DNA of 41,172 bases from Algoriphagus aquimarinus (GTDB taxonomy: Bacteria; Bacteroidota; Bacteroidia; Cytophagales; Cyclobacteriaceae). A program made the position numbers and the translations under genes. The stretch covers positions 1 through 41,172 of the forward strand of contig NZ_VORW01000028.1 of the NCBI RefSeq assembly GCF_007997215.1. The letters are read 5' to 3'. Shown one piece after another: positions 23,317 to 30,916 of this stretch. The stretch's first letter is position 1; every line of letters starts with the position of its first letter. The notes beneath the pieces were generated by a model, which did no database searches, was not told where the DNA came from, and was given only the letters and a program-made list of their open reading frames with translations.

Positions 23317-25827
23317 ATGAAAGCAACAGAACTCCAAATAATCAATTTTTTACAAGCACCGAAAGTACAATTTGTAATCCCTATTTATCAGAGGAATTAC
23401 GATTGGACTATTTCTGAATGTCGGGAATTACTGAAAGATATAATTCAAGTTGCTGAAGAGAATAGAGCTTCCCATTTTATTGGAAGTATTGTTTTTATTC
23501 ATGATGGAGTGTATAGCTCCAGTAATGAAGTAAAGGAATTGGTAATTATAGATGGTCAGCAGCGGTTGACTACTATCAATATTCTATATGTAGCTCTTTA
23601 CCGATTTGCAAAGGAAAACGGAATAGCCAATGATGCCAATATGGTGTATGATATGTTCCTGACCAATCAATATGTGCAAAAGGAAACTAGTAAGCTGAAG
23701 CTAAAACAGACGGATCACAATGCTGCAGCCTTCAAGGCAATCATGCATGGAAATGAAAAGTCCTACAGCGAGTACTCCAATGTAATAGAGAATTATAATT
23801 TTTTCCGAGGAGAGATTTCAGCCGAAAATTTCAGAACTATTCTAGACGGCTTGAATCGCTTGATTTTTGTGGAAGTTTCCTTGGAACGGGGGAAGGATGA
23901 TCCACAGCGGATATTTGAAAGTTTGAATTCTACAGGCTTAGATCTCTCTCAGTCCGATTTGATAAGAAACTTCATTTTAATGGACTTACCTCCTATTGAG
24001 CAAGATCGAATCTTTGAATCCATCTGGAATCCTATCGAAGAAAACGCCAAGGACTTGGTTAAGAAGACTTCCTTGGTTTCGGACTATATCAGGGATTATT
24101 TGACCTTAAAGAATAAGAAGATTCCTAATAAGAATAAGGTTTACCAAGAATTCAAAATTCTGTTCCGTGACAAAAATCAGGATGGATTTCACCAAGAACT
24201 AGAGGACATCAAATCACTTTCTGTTCATTACAAGAAGCTTGTCAATCCTTCCACAGTTGCAGATAAACAAGTTCGAAAAGAGCTTGAATATATCAATAGG
24301 CTCGAAATTAACGTTGCCTACCCTTTTTTGCTGCAGGTGTTTGAAGATTTGGAAAATGGATTGATCGAAATTCCAGAGCTTGTTTCAATTCTTAAATTAA
24401 TCCAAAGCTTTTCATGGAGAAGATTCATTGTAGGTCTTCCTACAAGTGGTGTCAATAAAGTCTTTATGACTTTGTATTCAGAAATCGATACAGAAGACTA
24501 TGTGGAATCCATAGAGAAAGCCCTGATGCGCAAAGGTGGTAGTTCAAAATTCCCAACCAATGATGATGTCAGATTGGCTTTGAAAGACAAGGATCTTTAC
24601 AATATTCAACCAAAAAACAGATCCTATTTCTTTGAGCTATTGGAGAATTACAACAACAAGGAATATGTCGATACTTCAAATGAAGCAATAACAATAGAGC
24701 ATATTTTCCCGAGAACTCCCACTGATGATTGGAAAGCACAACTCACAAGGGAGCAATTTGCTGAATTCAAAGACAAGTATTTGAACACCATTGCCAATCT
24801 TACGCTTTCCGGAAACAATGGAGCGCTTAGCAATAAGACTTTCCAGGAGAAGAAAACCATGAATGTGGATGGAAACGAGCAAGGCTATTTTCACAGCAGA
24901 CTATGGCTCAACTCCTATCTTCAGAAGCTTGAGGAATGGACGGTTCCACATTTGGAGCAAAGATTTGAAATCATCTACGAACGATTTCTGAAAATCTGGA
25001 AACTGCCTGAAGTTATAGTCTTTGAAGATCAAAGCGATGAGGAGCAAAATATATTTGACGCTGAAAAACCAACATTTAAGAAGTTGGAATACTTCATTTT
25101 TGAAAACAATAAAGTTGAAGAGGATGCCATTGCACAGATGTATTTCTATGTGTTGAGAAGCCTTTTCAAGAAAAACTCAGAAGTAATGGTAAGTGGTCAG
25201 GATATTTTGAAAATAACCCGAAATCAAACTGACTTTAGAGACGCAAAGGAATTAGATAATGGTTGGTTTTTCGAATCCAATATTGATAGTAATTCGAAAT
25301 TCAGCGTTCTGAAAAAATTGCTTTCTCTCTTTGAAATGGAAGAAGAGCTGATCATTAAATACCAAACGGGGCCTGTAAACAGCGGAGAACCATCTAGGTA
25401 TATGTTTAGAAAAAAATATTGGCAACAACTTTTGCCATTACTGCAAAAAATTAATCTCTTCCAAAATATAAGCGCGACTAAAGATCACTGGATTAGTTCA
25501 GGTGCAGGAATTTCAGGTATTCAGTATACATTATCAATCACCAAATCTTGTGCAAGAATAGAGCTTGGTATAATTACTTCTAGCAAAGAAATGAATAAGT
25601 CGTACTTCAAAAGACTTCATTCGAAAAAAAGTTTTATTGAGGAAGCTTTTGGGCAACCTCTTGAATGGAGGGAATTACCAGATAATAAAATGAGTATGAT
25701 AAAAGTTGAGTTGAATGGACTTGATTTTTCTCTAGAAAATGAATGGGAAAAGAGGAATGAATATTTTGTTGAAATGCTGCCAAAATTTCAGAAGGCATTT
25801 GATCCGTTCGTGAAAGATTTGAAATAG
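23317..25827 (+). CDS. GmrSD-like DUF262/DUF1524 nuclease
   Basis: This 836-residue protein has an N-terminal DUF262 (ParB-like NTPase) domain with IPIYQRNYDW (21-30) and the hallmark IIDGQQRLTT (DGQQR 79-83). A helical middle follows, then a DUF1524 His-Me-type nuclease signature ITIEHIFPRTP with His462, and IANLTLSGNNGALSNKTF. This is the single-chain form of the type IV GmrSD family, which cuts modified, for example glucosylated, phage DNA and usually needs NTP. A C-terminal part of about 250 residues beyond the usual nuclease domain may read the modification. G+C drops to 25% at 25681-25740. The next gene starts 16 bases later. Confidence 0.88.
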   Translation: MKATELQIINFLQAPKVQFVIPIYQRNYDWTISECRELLKDIIQVAEENRASHFIGSIVFIHDGVYSSSNEVKELVIIDGQQRLTTINILYVALYRFAKENGIANDANMVYDMFLTNQYVQKETSKLKLKQTDHNAAAFKAIMHGNEKSYSEYSNVIENYNFFRGEISAENFRTILDGLNRLIFVEVSLERGKDDPQRIFESLNSTGLDLSQSDLIRNFILMDLPPIEQDRIFESIWNPIEENAKDLVKKTSLVSDYIRDYLTLKNKKIPNKNKVYQEFKILFRDKNQDGFHQELEDIKSLSVHYKKLVNPSTVADKQVRKELEYINRLEINVAYPFLLQVFEDLENGLIEIPELVSILKLIQSFSWRRFIVGLPTSGVNKVFMTLYSEIDTEDYVESIEKALMRKGGSSKFPTNDDVRLALKDKDLYNIQPKNRSYFFELLENYNNKEYVDTSNEAITIEHIFPRTPTDDWKAQLTREQFAEFKDKYLNTIANLTLSGNNGALSNKTFQEKKTMNVDGNEQGYFHSRLWLNSYLQKLEEWTVPHLEQRFEIIYERFLKIWKLPEVIVFEDQSDEEQNIFDAEKPTFKKLEYFIFENNKVEEDAIAQMYFYVLRSLFKKNSEVMVSGQDILKITRNQTDFRDAKELDNGWFFESNIDSNSKFSVLKKLLSLFEMEEELIIKYQTGPVNSGEPSRYMFRKKYWQQLLPLLQKINLFQNISATKDHWISSGAGISGIQYTLSITKSCARIELGIITSSKEMNKSYFKRLHSKKSFIEEAFGQPLEWRELPDNKMSMIKVELNGLDFSLENEWEKRNEYFVEMLPKFQKAFDPFVKDLK

Positions 25828-25843
25828 AAACTATACAAAAACT

Positions 25844-26413
25844 ATGAATCAAGGCCGTCACTCCTCTCCTTCTGAAATGCTGCTTGAGTCTTTAGATGAA
25901 ATTTTATTTAGTGCTAGACAATGTCTTGATTATAGAAAAACCAACAGTTCAATTTGGCCAAATCCGCATGCAATTGGAGGAACTTTAGGGTTTCCTGCAA
26001 CACTTCTTCTTTTCTCAATTGTTGACACTATTGGTAGCTACTATGATAACTTTGAAGTTCCTTGTGATGGTAAAAGAATAACAATTAAACCTGATAAAGT
26101 TAAATCACATTTTTACATACTTAACAGCCATTTATTCAATTTGAACTTATCAGAAGTTGATTTTGAACAAATTTTTTCGGCTATCCGGAATAAGTTATCT
26201 CATAATTCATTAATTGGAGGAGAAATACTTTTACATCCAGGAAAAAAAGCACCTTTCATAGAATCCAAATCTATACGAGGAAAAGGCAGGTATACTGTTT
26301 ATTTAAATGGTTTTTACGAAGCGTGTGAGAGTGCTATAAACAAGTTTAAAATTGAAATGCCAACAAGAGTTCCAAGTTCCTTCCACGGACAAAAATTTTA
26401 TGTAAAAGAATGA
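25844..26413 (+). CDS. HEPN-motif protein, possible RNase effector
   Basis: I do not recognise the 189-residue protein as a named family. It contains IRNKLSHNS with Arg115 and His120, which is the R-N-x3-H form of the HEPN RNase motif (RX4-6H) preceded by a helical region, and nothing membrane-like except a weak hydrophobic helix (LLLFSIVDTIGSYY). HEPN domains are metal-independent RNases in abortive-infection and toxin systems, so an effector role is plausible but rests on one motif. It is A+T-rich, lies 16 bases after the DUF262 gene and overlaps the next gene by four bases. Confidence 0.55.
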   Translation: MNQGRHSSPSEMLLESLDEILFSARQCLDYRKTNSSIWPNPHAIGGTLGFPATLLLFSIVDTIGSYYDNFEVPCDGKRITIKPDKVKSHFYILNSHLFNLNLSEVDFEQIFSAIRNKLSHNSLIGGEILLHPGKKAPFIESKSIRGKGRYTVYLNGFYEACESAINKFKIEMPTRVPSSFHGQKFYVKE

Positions 26414-27132
26414 CCCGCATGCTCCCAATCTCACTTATTATCCTCGGCGGAATTCTTTTAATAGCGGGAATTGCTTTGCTCCTAAGAACTCCAAAAGCAG
26501 AATCTTTAAATCAGATCATTCAGGCTGTCAAGGCAGACGGGATTTTGACACCTAAGGAAGAGCAACTAATCCGAGAGGTGGCTCAGAGCGAAGGGAAGAA
26601 TGCAGATGCCACTATAGCACAGATCCGAAAAGAATTGGAAGAATCTGAGGAAGAAAGTGAATCGGAACTGATTGATGTCAATCAAAAAGCCGGGCTGGAT
26701 TTTGAAAAATTTGTGGTACAGAAGTTTGACAAGAAGTACTTTCAAATTCGCAATTGGGCTGGCGATAAATATGTAGAAGGTAGATATGCGGATACCACTA
26801 CGCAGCCAGATATTCAGCTATCTCTAAAACTGGGAGCCAACTCCTACCCTTTTGCTGTGGAATGTAAATGGAGATCTGAACCCAAAGGTGATTTTATCCA
26901 ATTCACCGAAGAAGATCAATTGAACCGTTACAAGATATTTGCGAAGCAAGAGAACTATCCAGTTTTCATTGTATTAGGAATTGGTGGTAAGCCATCTAGT
27001 CCAGCAGAATTATACATTTTACCTATGCAGGATCTTAACAAGCCAGTTCTTCACCGAGCAGCTTTGGGAAAGTATCGAAAGAATGTTGATAAAGATTTCT
27101 TTTTTGACCAAGAGTCGAAGGCACTCAATTAA
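26410..27132 (+). CDS. Membrane-anchored PD-(D/E)XK nuclease
   Basis: The 240-residue protein begins with one transmembrane helix (SLIILGGILLIAGIALLL), then an acidic helical linker (about 35-95, KADGILTPKEEQLIREVAQ). The Mrr/restriction-endonuclease-like domain follows: AGLDFEKFVVQKF, then PDIQL with Asp134 and ECKWR with Glu151 and Lys153, the D-X16-E-X-K core of PD-(D/E)XK nucleases. It should face the cytoplasm. It overlaps the HEPN-motif gene by ATGA, so the two are co-translated. Its composition (47% G+C at 26581-26640) differs from that neighbour (33% at 26221-26280). It could guard against incoming DNA at the membrane, or be a housekeeping nuclease-like protein. Confidence 0.72.
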   Translation: MTRMLPISLIILGGILLIAGIALLLRTPKAESLNQIIQAVKADGILTPKEEQLIREVAQSEGKNADATIAQIRKELEESEEESESELIDVNQKAGLDFEKFVVQKFDKKYFQIRNWAGDKYVEGRYADTTTQPDIQLSLKLGANSYPFAVECKWRSEPKGDFIQFTEEDQLNRYKIFAKQENYPVFIVLGIGGKPSSPAELYILPMQDLNKPVLHRAALGKYRKNVDKDFFFDQESKALN

Positions 27133-27371
27133 TCTATCTCATGAGTAATTAAACATATTTCTATAGCTCAATAATAGAAATTAAATGAGTTATAGATCAA
27201 CTTTCTATTCCTCACAATTCTATTCTGACACAATCTTAGGCAAAATCGTTTCCAGCTACAATGGATGTTTATTTACCCATAAAACTATATCTAAAAGCAT
27301 ATAAATTCTACATAATCACACATTTTATATTCAAAAGCATATAATCCAACTAATTCTAATACTTTTATCTG

Positions 27372-27510
27372 ATTATCCGCAATGATGCCAGTAGCCATAG
27401 TTTCTTTGCTTTATAGGACGGAAGACCGGTGACCGGTGACCGAAGTGGCCTAAATGCTAATGTTTACCAAATTCTGTAATGCTTTAATCGCTTTACTGGC
27501 AGAAAAGCGG
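27372..27510 (+). repeat. Dispersed intergenic repeat, copy B
   Basis: Second copy of the repeat seen at 15275-15419, same orientation. It begins ATTATCCG and contains GCCAGTAGCC, TTTCTTTG, a tract of GGAAGACCGGTGACC-like units and a GCTTTAATCGCTTTACTGGC end. It fills most of the 413-base gap between the membrane nuclease and the HipB-like gene. The first part of that gap (27133-27371) is A+T-rich with a 12-base direct repeat AAAAGCATATAA at 27293 and 27333 and no gene. The element runs into the operator-like site before the HipB-like gene. Confidence 0.65.
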
Positions 27511-27539
27511 ATATACATATACTTTTATAGGTAAATCCG
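27508..27539. promoter_or_regulatory. Operator candidate of the HipB-like gene
   Basis: Arms CGGATATAC (27508-27516) and GTAAATCCG (27531-27539) are inverted repeats with 8 of 9 matches, ending 6 bases before the ATG at 27546. HipB/XRE antitoxin-type regulators typically bind such a palindrome over their own promoter. A TAnnTTTG-like TACTTTTA lies between the arms. Confidence 0.5.
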
Positions 27540-27545
27540 TACAAA

Positions 27546-27752
27546 ATGAATCACATAGCTGAATTTGTAAAAGCCAGACGAAAACAATTGGGCTTAACCC
27601 AAGAAGAATTTGCGGACAAAGCCGGAGTTGCACTTACTGTGATCAGAAAGATCGAGCAAGGCAAAGAAAATCTAAACTTATCAAAGATAAACCAGGTACT
27701 GAGTATGTTTGGTCATGTGTTGACACCTATTAGTGAAAAGATAGTAAGTTGA
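27546..27752 (+). CDS. HipB/y4mF-type XRE regulator, partner absent
   Basis: The 68-residue protein is a single XRE helix-turn-helix domain of the HipB/y4mF kind: FVKARRKQLGLTQEEFADKAGVALTVIRKIEQGK then LSKINQVLSMFGHVLTP. This family normally precedes hipA, which encodes a Ser/Thr kinase toxin. No hipA is here; the next gene, 70 bases on, encodes a RhuM-Fic protein. It may be an orphan antitoxin or have been re-used to control the downstream gene. A palindrome lies just upstream. Confidence 0.85.
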   Translation: MNHIAEFVKARRKQLGLTQEEFADKAGVALTVIRKIEQGKENLNLSKINQVLSMFGHVLTPISEKIVS

Positions 27753-27822
27753 TTAAATATAAAAGAAGATGGTGAGTCGGGATTCCGACACAACGTTTAG
27801 TTGAAAATTCTAGTGTTTAAAA

Positions 27823-28797
27823 ATGGATAACCAAATCGAAATATATCAAGGAAGCGACGGCCAGACTCAGATTGAGGTAAAGTTTGAGCAGGAAACGGTG
27901 TGGCTAAATCAAAAGCAAATGGGGGCTCTTTTCGATAAAGATACAGACACTATTAGTCTCCACTTAAAGAATATTTACAAGGATGAAGAGTTGGATGAAA
28001 CTTCAACTACCGAGGAATCCTCGGTAGTTCAACAGGAGGGCAAACGAAATGTTAAGCGGAATGTGAAATTCTATAACCTAGATGCAATTATTTCAGTTGG
28101 TTACAGAGTTAATTCCAAACGTGGTATTCAATTCCGTCAATGGGCAACCAAACGCTTAAAGGACTACCTTATACAAGGCTATGCAATCAATGAAAATAGG
28201 CTCGCTCAGAAGCAACAGGAAGTCCAAACCCTTAAAGATGGCATTCGGATTTTAAGCCGTGCCATTGAGCAGAAAGCACAAGATCAGAATTTGGATTGGT
28301 TAAACCAGTTTGCAAAAGGGCTAGAGTTGCTTGATGATTATGATCATGAAAACTTAGATGAAAAGGGATTAAGCAAGAGAAAAGCTAATTATCCTGAATT
28401 AACTGAATATCAAGAGGTAATAAGATCAATGAGATCAGAATTTGAGTCTGGTGTATTTGGTAAAGAAAAAGATGGAAGCTTTGAAAGTGCAGTTGCACAA
28501 ATCAGCAAAGGCTTTGGTGAAGAGGACTTCTATCCTACCCTGGAAGAAAAAGCAGCTACCCTTTTATACTTGATCGTGAAGAATCATGGTTTTGTAGATG
28601 GTAACAAACGAATTGCTGCAGCTTGCTTCCTTCTCTTTTTGCAATCGAATGATTTACTTCATAATAGCGAGGGAATCTCGATCATCAGCAATGATGCCCT
28701 TGCCAGTTTGACCCTATTTATAGCGTCTAGCAAGCCGGAAGAAATGGATACGGTAAAAAAATTGGTGATTAGTGTACTGAATAGAAACCGCACTTGA
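27823..28797 (+). CDS. RhuM-Fic/Doc fusion protein
   Basis: Residues about 1-150 are a RhuM-family (virulence RhuM) domain: QTQIEVKFEQETVWLNQKQM, EGKRNVKRNVKFYNLDAIIS and VGYRVNSKRGIQFRQWATKR. Residues about 190-320 are a Fic/Doc domain with the full active-site motif HGFVDGNKR at 255-263. Fic enzymes transfer AMP or phosphate to target proteins, and Doc-like toxins modify EF-Tu. The RhuM part could serve as DNA-binding or built-in antitoxin module. The 324-residue length fits this known architecture. A small inverted repeat GTCGG/CCGAC at 27776-27789 precedes the start. A long palindrome lies inside the RhuM coding part. Confidence 0.88.
   Translation: MDNQIEIYQGSDGQTQIEVKFEQETVWLNQKQMGALFDKDTDTISLHLKNIYKDEELDETSTTEESSVVQQEGKRNVKRNVKFYNLDAIISVGYRVNSKRGIQFRQWATKRLKDYLIQGYAINENRLAQKQQEVQTLKDGIRILSRAIEQKAQDQNLDWLNQFAKGLELLDDYDHENLDEKGLSKRKANYPELTEYQEVIRSMRSEFESGVFGKEKDGSFESAVAQISKGFGEEDFYPTLEEKAATLLYLIVKNHGFVDGNKRIAAACFLLFLQSNDLLHNSEGISIISNDALASLTLFIASSKPEEMDTVKKLVISVLNRNRT
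28005..28029. repeat. Perfect inverted repeat inside the RhuM domain
   Basis: Arms AACTACCGAGGA (28005-28016) and TCCTCGGTAGTT (28018-28029) are exact reverse complements around one A. They encode the Thr-Thr-Glu-Glu-Ser-Ser-Val-Val stretch. The DNA or mRNA would form a strong 12-bp hairpin within the frame. Confidence 0.8.
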
Positions 28798-28838
28798 TTG
28801 CGAAAGAAATAGAGAAAAGGATCTTAAAACCCAAAATT

Positions 28839-29053
28839 ATGGCACATAAGAATAAAGGGCATATAACAGTTTCTGGTGAATGGGCCAAACATCTATGAAA
28901 GCGTAAGAGCAACCTATTTTGGAAAGGTGAAAGAAATGCAGGTAAAGAATTGGTTCGAACTGAGCTTATTAAAGGTGAGGAAAGCGGACTATCAACAAAT
29001 CCATGGCTGAGATTTTAGAAGAGGCCAAAAGACTGGCTCAAACAAACTTGTAG
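28839..29053 (+). pseudogene. Broken ParD-like antitoxin remnant
   Basis: From an ATG at 28839 the frame reads HITVSGEWAKHL and then meets TGA. It goes on in the same frame with NLFWKGERNAGKELV and LIKGEESGLST before another stop. A frameshift at about 28994 gives KSMAEILEEAKRLAQTNL, ending at 29053. The (G)EESG...KS..EIL.EAK pattern resembles the C-terminal tail of ParD-type antitoxins, but the start does not match ParD well, so this may be a different small protein or two fused relics. No ParE toxin follows. It fills the 376-base gap between the two Fic genes. Confidence 0.5.
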
Positions 29054-29104
29054 ACAGTTATAACCTGAATCTGGTTCATAAAAAATTTTACAACAATAAA
29101 ATCT

Positions 29105-29193
29105 ACCTGTTTTTCATAAAAAGTATATCTTTTTACCCGTTTTTCATGTGAATAACCTGTTTTTCTAGTATTTTTGAATAACCTGTTTTTCAG
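29105..29193 (+). repeat. Four tandem CCTGTTTTTC-like repeats before fic
   Basis: Imperfect copies of ACCTGTTTTTCA start at 29105, 29135, 29155 and 29181, spaced 30, 20 and 26 bases, immediately upstream of the Fic start at 29195. The second copy reads ACCCGTTTTTCA. The last three are each preceded by TTTTTA- or GAATA-like sequence. They may be operator repeats or a slipped duplication in the leader. Confidence 0.65.
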
Positions 29194-29194
29194 A

Positions 29195-30736
29195 ATGAAT
29201 CATAATACCTCCTTTTCAATTAATACACCCACATTTCATGGCCGCAATCTACCTGAAAGTGGATATATCGTCGGCTATCCAGCTATCATTGAACACTATG
29301 GATTGGAGACTCCGATTCCTGAAGTGATCGCACTGATAAACATAAAACATAAAACTTATCAAACTGAAGCCTGGATGGTTTTCACTCCCCGATACCAACC
29401 AGAGGAAAGCTGCTACCACCATCTCGTATTTGCTTTAAAATATGAAGGAATCAATTTGTTGGTACTCAAAAAACTATTTGAAAAACTAAGTGAAAGAGAA
29501 ATTCTCGAGCTACTTTCCATAGAGGTAACCGGACAATATTCCCGCAGAATTTGGTTTCTATATGAATGGTTAATGGAAAAAAAGCTCCCTATACGTGACT
29601 TAACCATTAAAAACTATGTGACCCTTCTTGATGATAAGCTACAATTCACTTTGTCAAAAGGAGAAAAGTCACCCAGACATCGTATTGTCAATAACCTGCC
29701 TGGTACAATCAACTTTTGTCCTTTGGTGCGTAAAACCACAAAAATTAATGAGTATGCATCTCAGGATTTTGTCAAATTAAACGATCAGTATTTAAAAGGA
29801 ATCCGGAAAAGTATCTTACAAAGAGCTGCTGCCTTTCTTTTGTTAAAGGATTCCAAGGCATCTTTCACGATTGAGGGTGAAAGCCCTAAAAGTAAAAGGG
29901 CAGCACGATGGAGTCAGGCGATTGGTCAGGCGGGAGTAAAAGACCTTAGTCATGAAGAGCTTTGCCGATTACAGCAACTAGTTATTGAGAATACACGGTT
30001 TATTGAGATGGGCTACCGTAAAAAAGGTGGATTTGTGGGAGAACGAGATAAGGATACATTCTCTCCACTACCCGATCACATTTCTGCAAAGCATCAAGAC
30101 ATTGAATCTTTGATGACTGGACTCATGGAATCAAACCGCCTTTTACTATTGGATGATACCGACCCTATTATGGCAGCTGCAGTTATCGCCTTTGGATTTG
30201 TATTTATTCACCCATTTGTCGATGGAAATGGTCGTATCCACCGATACTTGATCCATCATGTATTGGCAAAGAAACAATTTTCTAAGCAAGGTCTTATTTT
30301 TCCAATTTCTGCAGCTATTCTTGATAGCATATCAGATTATCGATCAGTGTTGGAATCCTACTCTATTCCACTATTGGATTTGATCGAGTGGAAAGAAGCC
30401 AAAGATCATAATCTAGAAGTACTTAATGAAACCATAGACTATTACCGTTACTTTGACGCAACAAGACAGGTGGAGTTTCTATATAAATGTGTGAAAGATA
30501 CCATCGAAAACATCTTGCCTGAGGAGGTTGACTATCTGACAAAATTTGAGGAGTTTAAAAATTTTATCGACGAGACTTTCGAAATGCCCGACGATATGGT
30601 TGCGCTCTTATTAAGGTTTTTGGAGCAGAACAACGGAAAACTTTCAAGTAGGGCAAAAACTAAAGAGTTTAAAGACCTCTCCTCTACTGAGGTCTTAGAG
30701 ATTGAGAAAGAATATAGTTTGATATTTGGGAATTGA
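29195..30736 (+). CDS. Fic-family AMP-transferase, class II self-inhibited
   Basis: The 513-residue protein has the Fic active-site motif HPFVDGNGR beginning at His339. The inhibitory-helix motif S-F-T-I-E-G (residues 223-228) matches the [S/T]xxxE[G/N] signature of class II Fic enzymes, where the glutamate blocks ATP until relieved. It also has an N-terminal part of about 200 residues (LPESGYIVGYPAIIEHYG onward) and a C-terminal helical part. It should AMPylate a target protein; the target is unknown. I chose the ATG at 29195; an in-frame TTG at 29174 lies inside the leader repeats. It is the last intact gene before the right end of the island. Confidence 0.9.
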   Translation: MNHNTSFSINTPTFHGRNLPESGYIVGYPAIIEHYGLETPIPEVIALINIKHKTYQTEAWMVFTPRYQPEESCYHHLVFALKYEGINLLVLKKLFEKLSEREILELLSIEVTGQYSRRIWFLYEWLMEKKLPIRDLTIKNYVTLLDDKLQFTLSKGEKSPRHRIVNNLPGTINFCPLVRKTTKINEYASQDFVKLNDQYLKGIRKSILQRAAAFLLLKDSKASFTIEGESPKSKRAARWSQAIGQAGVKDLSHEELCRLQQLVIENTRFIEMGYRKKGGFVGERDKDTFSPLPDHISAKHQDIESLMTGLMESNRLLLLDDTDPIMAAAVIAFGFVFIHPFVDGNGRIHRYLIHHVLAKKQFSKQGLIFPISAAILDSISDYRSVLESYSIPLLDLIEWKEAKDHNLEVLNETIDYYRYFDATRQVEFLYKCVKDTIENILPEEVDYLTKFEEFKNFIDETFEMPDDMVALLLRFLEQNNGKLSSRAKTKEFKDLSSTEVLEIEKEYSLIFGN

Positions 30737-30858
30737 AACTTCAAGTAAATCAATAACCAAGATAAGCCAGATTTGGGTGTCAACTTTGAAAATTAGCCAC
30801 CCTTTAAAAGTTAAATTTTTTATTGAAATAAGCCTACAAAATTCGATAATAACAGATT

Positions 30859-30880
30859 TTTGTACCGAATTTGTACCGAA
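30859..30880 (+). repeat. Perfect 11-base tandem repeat near the island end
   Basis: TTTGTACCGAA occurs twice back to back (30859-30869 and 30870-30880), 36 bases before the attachment-like site at 30917. Such adjacent direct repeats next to an att core could be arm-type sites for a tyrosine recombinase, but no recombinase gene is present to pair with them. The sequence from 30737 to 30916 has no gene. Confidence 0.5.
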
Positions 30881-30916
30881 ATAACCTTAACATACTGACT
30901 AACAAATAGCTGCACT

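Noticed and set aside
26410..27132. Signal peptide and secretion of the nuclease
   Set aside because: The N-terminal helix is followed by charged residues without a cleavage site, and a PD-(D/E)XK nuclease is expected to face the cytoplasm.
28839..28900. A tiny intact gene reading to the first TGA
   Set aside because: Recognisable sequence continues past the stop in the same frame, so it is better read as a broken gene.
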